Source: Streptomyces sp. NBC_00568 (GTDB taxonomy: Bacteria > Actinomycetota > Actinomycetes > Streptomycetales > Streptomycetaceae). From it: DNA of 64,000 bases. Numbering within the stretch: position 1 is the first letter of the stretch; each line of letters opens with the position of its first letter. The notes below the pieces were generated by a model. That model was not told where the DNA came from. It searched no databases and saw only the letters and a list, made by a program, of their open reading frames with translations. Of this stretch, positions 27,752 to 36,473 are shown piece by piece. The position numbers and the translations under genes are program-made. Where the stretch lies: assembly GCF_026341855.1 (NCBI RefSeq), contig NZ_JAPENW010000001.1, positions 3,463,001 to 3,527,000 on the forward strand. The letters run 5' to 3'.

Positions 27752-27831
27752 GAGAACGGGCTCGGCGGTGAGGGGACGGGCTCTGCGGGCGAGGGGACGG
27801 GCTCGGAGGTGAGGGGACGGGCTCGGCGGCC
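27752..27831. repeat. Four-copy ~20-bp tandem repeat
   Basis: Four imperfect copies of GAGGGGACGGGCTCGGCGGT start at about 27752, 27770, 27791 and 27811. They lie between the convergent FAD oxidase and MFS genes, where a terminator would be expected. Confidence 0.8.
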
Positions 27832-27886
27832 GGGAGCATGGTTCCCGGCGGCCGAGGGGGCCCCCTGGTGGAACCGGCCGGTGCCG

Positions 27887-29470
27887 TCAGACGGCGGATT
27901 CCGGGACGGTCGCCTTCGAAGGTGTGTGCCGCGGGGCCTTGGCCGTGACCATGAGGCCGGCGACCAGGCCCGCCAGCAGCATGATGCCGGTGGCCCACCA
28001 GATGGCCACGGTGTAGCCGTGGACGACGCCCTCGCTGACGACCTGTGCCTTCTGCGCGGGGTTGCGGAGATGGGCGGCGATGTAGGTCGCGCTGGTGGTG
28101 GTGGCGATGGTGTTCAGCAGGGCCGTGCCGATGGAGCCGCCCACCTGCTGCGAGGTGTTGACCGTCGCGGAGGTCACGCCCGCGTCCTGCGGGGCGACTC
28201 CGGCGGTGGCCGTGGCGAAGACCGGCATGAACGTCAGGCCCATGCCGAGGCCCAGCAGGAGCAGCCCCGGCAGCAGCTCGCCGGCGTAGTCGGATTCGAC
28301 GGTGAGCTGGGTGAAGAACAGCATGCCGCCGGCCGCGAGGATCATGCCCGGGACCATCAGCATGCGCGGCGCCACACGGGGCAGCAGCCGTGCCGAGATC
28401 TGCGTCGAACCGATGATGATCGCGACGGTGAGCGGCAGGAACGCGAGACCGGTCTTCACCGGTGAGTACCCGAGGATGACCTGGAGGTAGTAGGTCATGA
28501 ACAGGAAGACGCCGAACATGCCGATGACCGCCAGACCCATCGTCAGGAAGCAGCCTGCGCGGTTGCGCTCCTTGACGATGTGCAGCGGCAGCAGCGGGCT
28601 CGGCGCCCTGTTCTGCCACCACACGAACGCGACCAGCAGCGCGACTCCGCCCGCGACGAGGCCCAGCACCAGCGGGTCCGTCCAGCCGCGCGACTCCGCC
28701 TCGCTGAACCCGTAGACGATCGCCACCAGCCCGCCGCAGCCCAGCACCGCGCCGGGCACGTCGAGCCGGACGTTCTTGTGGCCGGGCCGGTCGCGCAGCA
28801 GCCCGAACGCGCCGATCACCGCGATGACCGCGATGGGGATGTTGACGTACAGGCACCAGCGCCAGTTCAGATACTCCGTCAGCAGGCCGCCGACGATGAA
28901 GCCGATCGCCGCCCCCGAGCCCGCCAGCGCCCCGTAGATGCCGAAGGCCTTCCCGCGTTCCTTCGGGTCGATGAAGGTCGTGGTCAGCAGGGACAGCGCG
29001 GAGGGGGCGAGCAGGGCGGCGAAGGCGCCCTGGAGGGCGCGGGCGGCGAAGAGCATGCCGGACGTGGTGGCCGCGCCGCCGATCCCGGACGCGACGGCGA
29101 AGCCGATCAGCCCGATGACGAACGTGCGTTTGCGGCCGACGAGGTCGGCGATCCGGCCGCCGAGCAGCAGCAGCCCGCCGAAGGCCAGCGTGTAGGCGGT
29201 GATGACCCACTGCCGGTTGCCGTCGGATATGCCGAGATCGTGCTGCGCGGACGGGAGTGCGATGTTCACGATGGTCGCGTCCAGCACGACCATCAGCTGG
29301 GCCAGCGCGATGATCACCAGCGCCCACCAGCGGTGAGGGTCGGGACCCACGGGCGCCTCTTGTTCACCTGTCCGGGTGACACTCATTCGCTCAGAAGACC
29401 ATGAAACGGGATGAGTCGCATCTTCGGGTGGGACGGCGTCGCGGGACGCGTTCCTCGGGTTCGTGGTCAT
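27887..29470 (-). CDS. DHA2-family drug:proton exporter (EmrB/QacA type)
   Basis: A 527-residue MFS transporter with 14 predicted helices. Motif D1 reads LDATIVNIALPSAQHDL in helix 1, motif A GRIADLVGRKRTF between helices 2 and 3, and motif C (GSGAAIGFIVGGLLTEYLNWR) in helix 5. These mark the DHA2 drug:H+ antiporters. The start at 29470 overlaps the stop of the upstream quinone reductase (ATGA), so both are coupled; an internal ATG at 29386 begins just before the first helix and is the alternative. The exported compound is unknown; pairing with a quinone reductase suggests quinone-like or electrophilic toxicants. Confidence 0.9.
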   Translation of the reverse strand: MTTNPRNASRDAVPPEDATHPVSWSSERMSVTRTGEQEAPVGPDPHRWWALVIIALAQLMVVLDATIVNIALPSAQHDLGISDGNRQWVITAYTLAFGGLLLLGGRIADLVGRKRTFVIGLIGFAVASGIGGAATTSGMLFAARALQGAFAALLAPSALSLLTTTFIDPKERGKAFGIYGALAGSGAAIGFIVGGLLTEYLNWRWCLYVNIPIAVIAVIGAFGLLRDRPGHKNVRLDVPGAVLGCGGLVAIVYGFSEAESRGWTDPLVLGLVAGGVALLVAFVWWQNRAPSPLLPLHIVKERNRAGCFLTMGLAVIGMFGVFLFMTYYLQVILGYSPVKTGLAFLPLTVAIIIGSTQISARLLPRVAPRMLMVPGMILAAGGMLFFTQLTVESDYAGELLPGLLLLGLGMGLTFMPVFATATAGVAPQDAGVTSATVNTSQQVGGSIGTALLNTIATTTSATYIAAHLRNPAQKAQVVSEGVVHGYTVAIWWATGIMLLAGLVAGLMVTAKAPRHTPSKATVPESAV

Positions 29471-30450
29471 GGTTCCAGCACCACCTTTCCGATCGTGGCC
29501 CTGTTCTCCAGGGCCCGGTGCGCGGCGGCCGCCTCGGCCAGCGGGAAGCGGGTGACGGCCGGGGTGAGGCGCCCGGCCGCGGCCTCGGCCAGGGCCCGAA
29601 GTTCCAGGGTCCGTACGGGGTCGGGGCCGCCCGCCTTCCGCATCATCACGGGGCCGAGCACCTGCTCGGACACCCCGTCCACGAGGTACGGGGAGCCGTC
29701 GCGGATGCCCTCGCCCGACCAGCCGAAGACGATGTGCCGGCCACCGGGTCCGAGCAGGGCGACGGCGTCCCGGGCGACATCGCCGCCGACGCCGTCGAGC
29801 ACGACGGTCGCCGCCCGGCCGCCGAGGTGCGCGCGGACCTTCTCCGGCCAGCCGGGGTCGGTGTAGTCGACGGCCGGATCGGCGCCGTTCGCGCGGGCCC
29901 GCGCCACCTTCTCCGGGCCGCCCGCGAGGCCGACCACCGTCGCTCCCGCGTGGTGCGCGTACTGCACGAGGAGTGTGCCGATGCCCCCCGCGGCCGCGGG
30001 CACGACGACCACGGAGGAGGGGCCGAACTCGGCGAACTGCACGATCCCCATGGCCGTACGTCCTGTTCCGATCATCGCGACGGCCTGCGCGAAGTCGAGG
30101 TTCTCGGGGATGTCGTGGAGGCGCTCGACATCCGTGACGGCCAGCTCGGCGTAGCCTCCGGGGGCGAAACCGAGGTGGGCGACGACACGCCTGCCGAGCC
30201 AGAGTTCGGCGACGCCCTCGCCGAGGGAGTCGACGGTTCCGGCGACCTCGCGGCCGGGGACGGTCGGCAGGGCGGCGGGCGCGGGGGCCGGGCCGCCCCG
30301 CATTCCCTCGCGCAGGGCGGCGTCCAGGAGATGGACGCCGGCGGCGGCCACGGCGATACGGACCTGGCCGGGGCCCGGCTCGGGGTCCTCGGTCCGCTCG
30401 TGGACGAGGTTCTCGGCGGGACCGAAGGCGTGCAGGCGGATCGCGTACAT
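29467..30450 (-). CDS. NADPH:quinone reductase-like (MDR family)
   Basis: A 327-residue medium-chain reductase without the zinc-binding Cys. The N-terminal GroES-like domain has VPGREVAGTVDSLGEGV and GGYAELAV. The NADPH-binding domain has VVPAAAGGIGTLLVQYAHHAG, and VVLDGVGGDVARDAVALLGPGG. These match quinone oxidoreductase (crotonase-like zeta-crystallin) enzymes. The start at 30450 is set by GAGGAG seven bases upstream; the longer frame to 30591 runs through GC-rich repeats. Its last base overlaps the start of the MFS gene, indicating an operon. Confidence 0.9.
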   Translation of the reverse strand: MYAIRLHAFGPAENLVHERTEDPEPGPGQVRIAVAAAGVHLLDAALREGMRGGPAPAPAALPTVPGREVAGTVDSLGEGVAELWLGRRVVAHLGFAPGGYAELAVTDVERLHDIPENLDFAQAVAMIGTGRTAMGIVQFAEFGPSSVVVVPAAAGGIGTLLVQYAHHAGATVVGLAGGPEKVARARANGADPAVDYTDPGWPEKVRAHLGGRAATVVLDGVGGDVARDAVALLGPGGRHIVFGWSGEGIRDGSPYLVDGVSEQVLGPVMMRKAGGPDPVRTLELRALAEAAAGRLTPAVTRFPLAEAAAAHRALENRATIGKVVLEP

Positions 30451-30600
30451 CGGGGGCTCCTCAAAATCTACGAGGTCCGCGAGGACCGCGGGTCTGTGAG
30501 GCTCGCGCGACCGCGAAGCCTGCGAAGTCTGCGGGACCGCGAGACGCGGGAGGTCCGCGGGAACACCTCGTGAGGTCGGTGGAATGCCCACTCTTCAACC

Positions 30601-31765
30601 TCAAGCTCGCTTGAGGTCAAGGCGCTCCCGGATCCGCAGGGCCAGGGCCACGGCCTCCATCGCGCTGTTGAAGGAGACCTCCGAGAGCACCCCGGGAGCG
30701 GCGACCTGGTCGCCCACGAGGTAGACGCCGTCGCCGCGGTCGATGCGGGGGCGGTCCCGCCAGCTGGTGCCGGGCAGATCGACCGCGCCCGTACGGCCGT
30801 TCGCGACGCTCTCGCGCCGCCAGGTGACCCGCTCGCGCCAGCCCTCGAAAGCGAGGTCGAGCAGACGCTCGGCGCGCGCGACGCCATCGGCCCCGGACTC
30901 TCCCGGCGCGATCGGGATCTGCCCCTGGAGCAACTGCTCCCCGGCCGGAGCGAGGGTGCGGTCCCGCGCGGTGAACCGCTCGATCCAGCCCGGCGCGTCC
31001 AGGTCGGAGACGGCGAACGCGTCGCCGCGCCGGCTCCGCAGCCAGGTCGACGAGGGCGGTACGGCCGCTCGTCCAGGTCAGCGACGCGTCCTTGAGCAGG
31101 CGGCGGGCGGAGTCGAGCGAGGTGGCGACGACGACCGGGCCCCGGTCCAGCGGGAGCGTGTCCACCCGGGCCAGCGTCTCCATCCGTACGCCGAGGTTCC
31201 AGGCCCGCGCCGCCATCCGGTCGATGACGTTCGCCCAGCCGCCCCGGGGACAGTGCGCCTCCGGCGGCAGTTTCATGGCCCGGCGCAGCCGCTCCTGCAC
31301 GAACGCCGCGGACAGCGACCCGGGATCGTGATGGAAGAGGGCGACGGCGGAGTAGTGGGCGGCGGCCCGCGCGCCCTCCGCTCCGGCCTGTCCGGTCGCC
31401 CAGGTCATGAAGTCGACGTCAGCGGGAGCCTGTTGGCAGGAGCGCCGGAGCAGCTTGAGCATCGCGAAGGGCGGGGTGCGGCGCAGCACGCCCTTGTGGC
31501 GCAGCCGCAGCCGCGCGGCCTCCAGGGGCGGGATCGGGGCGAGCGCCCCGATCAGGTCGCGCTGTTTGAGCCAGGTCCAGTGCGGGCCGGCGCTGTAGAG
31601 GGCGTGCGGTCCCTCGTTCGTCCGGTACGGGCCCTCGGCGGTCCGGGCGCGCCCGCCGAGGGTGTGGTGCGCTTCGTACACGGTGACCTCGGCCCCCGCT
31701 TCGGCGGCGGTGATCGCGGCGGTGAGTCCGGCGAAGCCGCCGCCGACGACGGTGATGCGGTACAT
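30601..31765 (-). pseudogene. Frameshifted phytoene-desaturase-like FAD oxidoreductase
   Basis: From an ATG at 31765 one frame reads MYRITVVGGGFAGLTAAITA (Rossmann FAD motif), HHTLGGRARTAEGPYRTNEG and the rest of an NAD(P)-binding flavoprotein up to TSGRTALVDLA near 31045. The frame is then lost. A second frame continues the protein: LRSRRGDAFAVSDL, LLQGQIPIAPGESGAD, and the C-terminal FAD block GDGVYLVGDQVAAPGVLSEV, ending at 30601. The shift is a one-base loss at about 31040-31045. All expected parts exist, so it is a recent inactivation or a sequence error. A GAGGAG site lies upstream of the start. Uncut, it would be about 387 residues. Confidence 0.8.
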
Positions 31766-31912
31766 GGCTGGAGGTCTCCTCTGCTCGGGGTCCGACGGGG
31801 TCTGACTGCGGGCCTTCCTGTGAGTACGACTGGTTGGGGCGCCGGAATGTGACATGCGGGGAGTTCTCGCAGGCCAGGGGCGGTTGTCAGTGGGGGCGGG
31901 CAGGATGGGGGC

Positions 31913-32629
31913 ATGGCGAGGAGAGTGGCGGGCGGGCAGGGTGGGACGGCTGCGAAAGCGCTGGGGCCGAAGGCGGCACGGCGGCCGGAGGTGCGGCTGC
32001 CCGCGCTGGAGCCGTACGCCGGCGCGGAGTTGGAGCCGGACGGTGATTACGACGGGCTGGAGTTCCGGGACCAGGGCTTCGCCGGGCAGGACGGCGGGGG
32101 AGCCCGCTTCATGGACTGCGCGCTGACGGGCTGCGCGCTGGACGAGACGCGCCTGCACCGCGCGCGTGTGCTGGACTCGGTCCTGACGGGCATACGGGGT
32201 GTGGGCACCGATCTGGCCGAGTCGACGCTGCGCGATGTCGAGGTCGTCGACGCCCGCCTCGGCGGCGTGCAGCTGCACGGCTCCGTCCTGGAGCGGGTGC
32301 TCGTGCGCGGCGGGAAGATCGACTATCTGAATCTGCGCAAGGCGCGGCTCAAGGACGTCGTCTTCGAGGGCTGCGTCCTGGTCGAACCGGACTTCGGGGG
32401 CGCCCGCCTGGAGCGGGTGGAGTTCGTGGACTGCGTCCTGAAGGGGGCGGACCTCACCGGGGCCACCCTCACGGACGTGGACCTGCGCGCGGCGGCGGAG
32501 CTGGACATCGCGCGGGGCGTGGACCGGCTCGCGGGCGCGGTCATCAGCACGGCCCAGCTCCTGGATCTGGCACCGGTGATGGCGGCGGCGCTGGGGGTGC
32601 GGGTGGACGGCGGCCCGGAGGGGGACTGA
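31913..32629 (+). CDS. Pentapeptide-repeat protein
   Basis: A 238-residue protein whose middle (about 55-200) is built of A(D/N)LxX-type pentapeptide repeats, for example GARFMDCALTGCALDETRLH, DLAESTLRDVEVVDARL, KARLKDVVFEGCVLVE and LKGADLTGATLTDVDLRAA. They form a right-handed quadrilateral beta-helix. A basic, low-complexity N-terminus (about 30 residues) precedes it. Members mimic DNA (Qnr/MfpA type) or act as scaffolds; no specific role can be read. The closing RLAGAVISTAQLLDLAPVMA block is common in Streptomyces copies. It is divergent from the frameshifted FAD gene. Confidence 0.88.
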   Translation: MARRVAGGQGGTAAKALGPKAARRPEVRLPALEPYAGAELEPDGDYDGLEFRDQGFAGQDGGGARFMDCALTGCALDETRLHRARVLDSVLTGIRGVGTDLAESTLRDVEVVDARLGGVQLHGSVLERVLVRGGKIDYLNLRKARLKDVVFEGCVLVEPDFGGARLERVEFVDCVLKGADLTGATLTDVDLRAAAELDIARGVDRLAGAVISTAQLLDLAPVMAAALGVRVDGGPEGD

Positions 32630-32730
32630 AGCTCCCGCCCGGACGGGGCGGCGCTGGGAGCACGGGGGCCCCGAGCCGTGGGCCCGGGGCCCACCGGTGA
32701 AGGCCGCCGGAGCGCGGGGCGGGCCCCGCG

Positions 32731-32810
32731 ACGCGGAGGGAGTCTCCGGGACGTGGAGGAGGTCTCCGCGACGTGGAGGGAGTCTGCGGGACGCGGAGGG
32801 GGTCTCCGGG
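32731..32810. repeat. Four exact-period 20-bp tandem repeats
   Basis: Four consecutive 20-bp units start at 32731, 32751, 32771 and 32791 and follow ACGCGGAGGGAGTCTCCGGG with three to four changes each. Each unit has a GGAG/CTCC centre, so each could fold as a small hairpin. They fill a 300-bp gap between the pentapeptide protein and the convergent 166-residue gene. Confidence 0.85.
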
Positions 32811-32928
32811 GCGGCCGCCATCGCCTGCCCGTGCCGTTCAGCAAGGGAGCGAAGGAGGTCTCCGGGGTGTGCGGCCGACAGGACCGTGGCGTGATGGGAG
32901 GCCGGGTCCGGCGTTTGCCGGACGGGGT

Positions 32929-33429
32929 CTAGGAGATGCGCGGGAAGCGGGCCTGGAGGGTCCAGATCGCCGGGTTCTCGGCGAGGTCGTCGTGCAGGTC
33001 GGTGAGGTCCGCGAGCAGGTCGTGCAGGAAGTCGCGGGCCTCGCGGCGGAGCTCGGTGTGGGAGAACGTCAGCGGCTTCTCGTCGCCCGGCATCCAGTCG
33101 GCCTCGATGTCCACCCAGCCGAAGCGGCGCTCGAAGAGCATGCGGTCGGTCGACTCGGTGAAGTCCAGCTCCGCTTGCTGGGGGCGGGAGGCCCGGCTGC
33201 CGAGCGGGTCGCGGTCGAGCTGCTCCACGATGTCGCACAGCGCCCACGCGAAGTCGAGTACCGGCACCCATCCCCAGCCTGTGGACACCTCCCGGTCCGC
33301 CTTGGTGTCGGCGAGGTAGACGTCACCGCAGAACAGGTCGTGCCGCAGCGCGTGGACGTCCGCGCGGCGGTAGTCGGTCTGCGGGGGGTCCGGGAAGCGG
33401 TTGGAGAGGGCGTAGCCGATGTCGAGCAC
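32929..33429 (-). CDS. Conserved hypothetical acidic protein
   Basis: A 166-residue soluble acidic protein that I do not recognise as a named family, although very similar genes are common in Streptomyces. It is rich in Asp, Trp and aromatic residues: TDYRRADVHALRHDLFCGDV, VPVLDFAWALCDIVEQL, DRMLFERRFGWVDIEADWM and TFSHTELRREARDFLHDLLA. No signal peptide or membrane segment is present. It begins at a GTG (33429) with a weak ribosome site; the frame is open further upstream without another good start, so the true start may be missed. GC at third position is very high. Confidence 0.75.
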   Translation of the reverse strand: MLDIGYALSNRFPDPPQTDYRRADVHALRHDLFCGDVYLADTKADREVSTGWGWVPVLDFAWALCDIVEQLDRDPLGSRASRPQQAELDFTESTDRMLFERRFGWVDIEADWMPGDEKPLTFSHTELRREARDFLHDLLADLTDLHDDLAENPAIWTLQARFPRIS

Positions 33430-33686
33430 GTAGGTGATGGTGTCACGCCGGGGGTACCGCTTCCCGCTCGGCGGTTTCCTGTCGCCGGCCAGGGGTGCGG
33501 GGCCCCCGCGCCGCGGGGCCGAGGGGGCCCGGGGCCGTCTCGCGGGTGCGCGAGGTGCGGGGCCGGGGGGTTCGCCGGCTCGGCGGCACAGGGGCGGCGG
33601 CGGCTTCCGGTCGGGTCGGGGGCCTCCGGCCGGTGGGTGCCCGCTCGCCCCGCGGCCGGGGCGTGCGGCCGCCTAGGATCGCGGAT

Positions 33687-35096
33687 GTGCCCCGATCTTC
33701 CGTCACCGTCCCCTTTGCCCTGGCCCTCTCGCTCGTCCTCGGCGTCAGCGCCTGCGGCGGGGACGACGTGCACGGGAAGCCCGGCGCGTCCGGTGTCGGC
33801 GACCCGGTATTCCCGAGGATGGGCAACGGCGGGTACGACGTCACGCACTACGGACTGACCCTGGCCTACGAGCCGCGGGGCAAGCGGCTGAAGGGGACGG
33901 CCGAGATCACCGCGCGGGCCCTGCAGGACCTCAGCGCCTTCCATCTGGACCTGCTGGGGCTGAAGGTCTCCGACGTCACCGTCCAGGGCCGCGACGCCGG
34001 CTGGAGCCGGGCGGGTCAGGAGCTGACCGTGCGCCCGCACGACGACCTCGACAAGGGGGAGACGTTCCGTGTGACGGTCCGCTACTCCGGAACCCCCAAG
34101 ACGATCACCGACCCCGACACCTCCGAAGAGGGCTGGCTGCGCACGGCCGACGGCGCCCTCGCGCTCGGGGAGCCCACGGGGTCGATGACCTGGTTCCCCG
34201 GCAACCACCACCCCTCGGACAAGGCGGCGTACGACGTCAGGATCACCGTCCCGGAGGACCTCCAGGCCGTCTCCAACGGCGAGTTGAAGAGCGAGACGAC
34301 CGCGAAGGGCCGTACGACGTACTCCTGGCACACGGCCGAACCGATGGCGAGCTATGTGGCGACGCTCGCGATCGGCCGGTACGACATCACCCGCTCCACG
34401 ACGAAGAACGGGCTGCCGGTGTACGTGGCGGTGGACCCGACCCAGGCGGAGGCGAGCAAGAAGGTGCTCGGGGGGATTCCCGGGATCATGGACTGGGCGG
34501 AGGGCAACTTCGGCCCCTATCCGTTCTCCTCCACCGGGGCGATCGTGGACCGCGGCGAGGACGCGGGTTACGCCCTGGAGACCCAGACGCGCCCCGTTTT
34601 CCCCGGTGCCCCCGACACCGCGACCCTGGTCCACGAACTGGCCCACCAGTGGTTCGGCGACTCGGTCACCCCGAAGTCCTGGCGGGACATGTGGCTCAAC
34701 GAGGGGTTCGCCACCTACGCGGAGTGGCTGTGGCAGGAGGACCACGACGGCGACACGGCCGACGAGATCTTCAACTCCCTCTACCAGGGCGACTATCGCG
34801 AACCGGCCGACAACAGCGAGATCTGGGCCTACCCGCCCGCCGAGCCGCCCGGGGCCGCGCAGATCTCCGACCCGCCGGTCTACTACCGGGGCGCGATGGT
34901 CCTGCACAAGATCCGTGAACTGGTGGGCGACGACACCTTCTACGACATCGTCCAGGGCTGGGCCGCCACCCACCGCCACGCGAGCGCGGACACGGCCGAC
35001 TTCACCGCCTACGTCGAGAAGGCCGCGCCGGACAAGGACTTCAGCGGGATCTGGAAGGACTGGCTGTACGGGGAGGGCAAGCCGGACCACCCGTGA
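33687..35096 (+). CDS. Secreted M1-family metallopeptidase lipoprotein
   Basis: A 469-residue aminopeptidase-N-like enzyme, exported as a lipoprotein: N-terminal hydrophobic segment and lipobox GVSAC. Zinc site HEXXH at 316-320 (VHELAHQW) with the third ligand Glu339 in NEGFATYAEW, exactly 18 residues on. It lacks the C-terminal ERAP1-like domain, so it is the short bacterial form. The GTG at 33687 is chosen because the lipoprotein signal begins there; a TAGGAT hexamer seven bases upstream and no ribosome site suggest a leaderless message. It releases N-terminal residues from peptides outside the cell. Confidence 0.9.
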   Translation: MPRSSVTVPFALALSLVLGVSACGGDDVHGKPGASGVGDPVFPRMGNGGYDVTHYGLTLAYEPRGKRLKGTAEITARALQDLSAFHLDLLGLKVSDVTVQGRDAGWSRAGQELTVRPHDDLDKGETFRVTVRYSGTPKTITDPDTSEEGWLRTADGALALGEPTGSMTWFPGNHHPSDKAAYDVRITVPEDLQAVSNGELKSETTAKGRTTYSWHTAEPMASYVATLAIGRYDITRSTTKNGLPVYVAVDPTQAEASKKVLGGIPGIMDWAEGNFGPYPFSSTGAIVDRGEDAGYALETQTRPVFPGAPDTATLVHELAHQWFGDSVTPKSWRDMWLNEGFATYAEWLWQEDHDGDTADEIFNSLYQGDYREPADNSEIWAYPPAEPPGAAQISDPPVYYRGAMVLHKIRELVGDDTFYDIVQGWAATHRHASADTADFTAYVEKAAPDKDFSGIWKDWLYGEGKPDHP

Positions 35097-35136
35097 GCCG
35101 CCGGGCTCCGGGCGCGGTATGTCTTCCGGGCCGCAC

Positions 35137-35173
35137 GAGAGGAGCCCCCGGCCGAAGTCCGGGGGCTCCTCTC
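35137..35173. terminator. Bidirectional terminator, M1 peptidase/terD
   Basis: A perfect 15-bp stem (35137-35151 with 35159-35173) and 7-nt loop between two convergent genes. Confidence 0.85.
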
Positions 35174-35193
35174 GATGGTGCGTGTGCTCAGGA

Positions 35194-35769
35194 TCAGACG
35201 CTGACGCCGAAGTCCTGCGCGATGCCCACGAGGCCCGAGGCGTAGCCCTGGCCGACCGCGCGGAACTTCCACTCCGCGCCGTTGCGGTAGAGCTCGCCGA
35301 AGACCATGGCGGTCTCGGTGGCGGCGTCCTCGGAGAGGTCGTAGCGGGCGATCTCGGCGCCGCCGGCCTGGTTCACGATGCGGATGTAGGCGTTGCGGAC
35401 CTGGCCGAAGTTCTGCGAGCGGTTCTCCGCGTCGTAGATGGAGACCGGGAAGACGATCTTCTCGACGTCGGCGGGGAGGCCCGCCAGGTTGACGTTGATC
35501 GCCTCGTCGTCGCCGGCGCCCTCACCGGTCCGGTTGTCGCCGGTGTGGACGATCGTCTGGTCCGGCGTCTGCTTGTTGTTGAAGAAGACGAAGTGGCCGT
35601 CCGAGTAGACCTTGCCCTGGGGGTTGACCGCGATGGCCGAAGCGTCCAGGTCGAAGTCGGTGCCGGTGGTGGTGCGGACGTCCCAGCCGAGGCCCACCGT
35701 GACGGCGGTCAGGCCCGGAGCCTCCTTGGTGAGCGAGACGTTGCCACCCTTGGACAGGCTTACAGCCAT
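35194..35769 (-). CDS. terD: TerD-family tellurium-resistance/stress protein
   Basis: A 191-residue TerD protein, the normal length. It opens with [20 protein letters not shown] and has the Ca-binding pattern [14 protein letters not shown], the [28 protein letters not shown] core and the [19 protein letters not shown] end, all typical of TerD. The Asp residues in these loops bind two calcium ions. In Streptomyces several TerD paralogs act in stress response and differentiation; tellurite resistance itself is not certain. The start at 35769 has a GGGAAGGGAC site. A longer frame to 35964 is rejected. Confidence 0.95.
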   Translation of the reverse strand: MAVSLSKGGNVSLTKEAPGLTAVTVGLGWDVRTTTGTDFDLDASAIAVNPQGKVYSDGHFVFFNNKQTPDQTIVHTGDNRTGEGAGDDEAINVNLAGLPADVEKIVFPVSIYDAENRSQNFGQVRNAYIRIVNQAGGAEIARYDLSEDAATETAMVFGELYRNGAEWKFRAVGQGYASGLVGIAQDFGVSV

Positions 35770-35962
35770 TGTTGGGAGTCCCTTCCCTCGTTGACGTACG
35801 GGCTTCGTACTGGGGACGAAGCTACCGTCACCCCTATGAACGCCGAGGGGGGTCCCCGAGGTTCCGCCTGTCTTTACTTTCTTTACCTGGAGGCGCATCT
35901 TCACCCGGAGGGACGCCGAAAACCGGGTGACGCGGACCGGACGGACACGGGACCATGAACAC

Positions 35963-36388
35963 ATGTCCGGTCCCTATGTCATCCGCGGCTCCGTCTCCCT
36001 GCCCGAGGCCGAGCTCATGTGGCGCTTCTCGCGCTCGGGCGGGCCGGGCGGGCAGCACGTCAACACCAGCGACACGCAGGTCGAGCTCCGGTTCGATCTC
36101 GCGAACACCGAGGCGCTGCCGCCCGTGTGGAAGGACCGCGCCCTCGCGAAGCTGGAGGGCCGGCTCGTCGACGGGGTCATCAGCGTCCGGTCCTCCGAGC
36201 ACCGCTCCCAGTGGCGCAACCGCGAGACGGCGGCCGTACGGCTGGCCTCCCTGCTCGCCGAGGCCACCGCGCCGCCGCCCAAGCCGCGCCGTGCCACCCG
36301 CATCCCCCGGGGCATCAACGAACGCCGCCTGCGCGAGAAGAAGCAGCGCTCCGACACCAAGCGCGGCCGTACCGGACGCGACTGGTAG
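35963..36388 (+). CDS. arfB: Peptidyl-tRNA hydrolase ArfB-like
   Basis: A 141-residue class-I-release-factor-like protein of the ArfB/ICT1 family that frees stalled ribosomes. The catalytic loop reads [20 protein letters not shown] with the GGQ motif. The C-terminal tail is strongly basic ([20 protein letters not shown] and following), which enters the ribosome mRNA channel. No codon-recognition domain is present. The ATG at 35963 is taken instead of the upstream GTG because it gives the usual N-terminus [16 protein letters not shown]. It is divergent from terD. Confidence 0.9.
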   Translation: MSGPYVIRGSVSLPEAELMWRFSRSGGPGGQHVNTSDTQVELRFDLANTEALPPVWKDRALAKLEGRLVDGVISVRSSEHRSQWRNRETAAVRLASLLAEATAPPPKPRRATRIPRGINERRLREKKQRSDTKRGRTGRDW

Positions 36389-36473
36389 ACCCCGCTCCGG
36401 GCCGGGCTGTCACATCCTCGGCCCGCGATCCGTCACCCTCATGACGGCCCGCGACGAGGAGTGGTGACCAACG

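Noticed and set aside
26259..29327. 1,000-residue antisense frame over the FAD oxidase and MFS genes
   Set aside because: Composition is Arg/Gly/Ala-rich noise, while both real genes in other frames show full family motifs.
32731..32810. CRISPR array
   Set aside because: Units are contiguous without spacers.
30617..33271. 884-residue frame that includes the FAD gene start
   Set aside because: Only its middle matches the flavoprotein; the rest covers the pentapeptide and repeat region antisense. The real gene starts at 31765 and is frameshifted.
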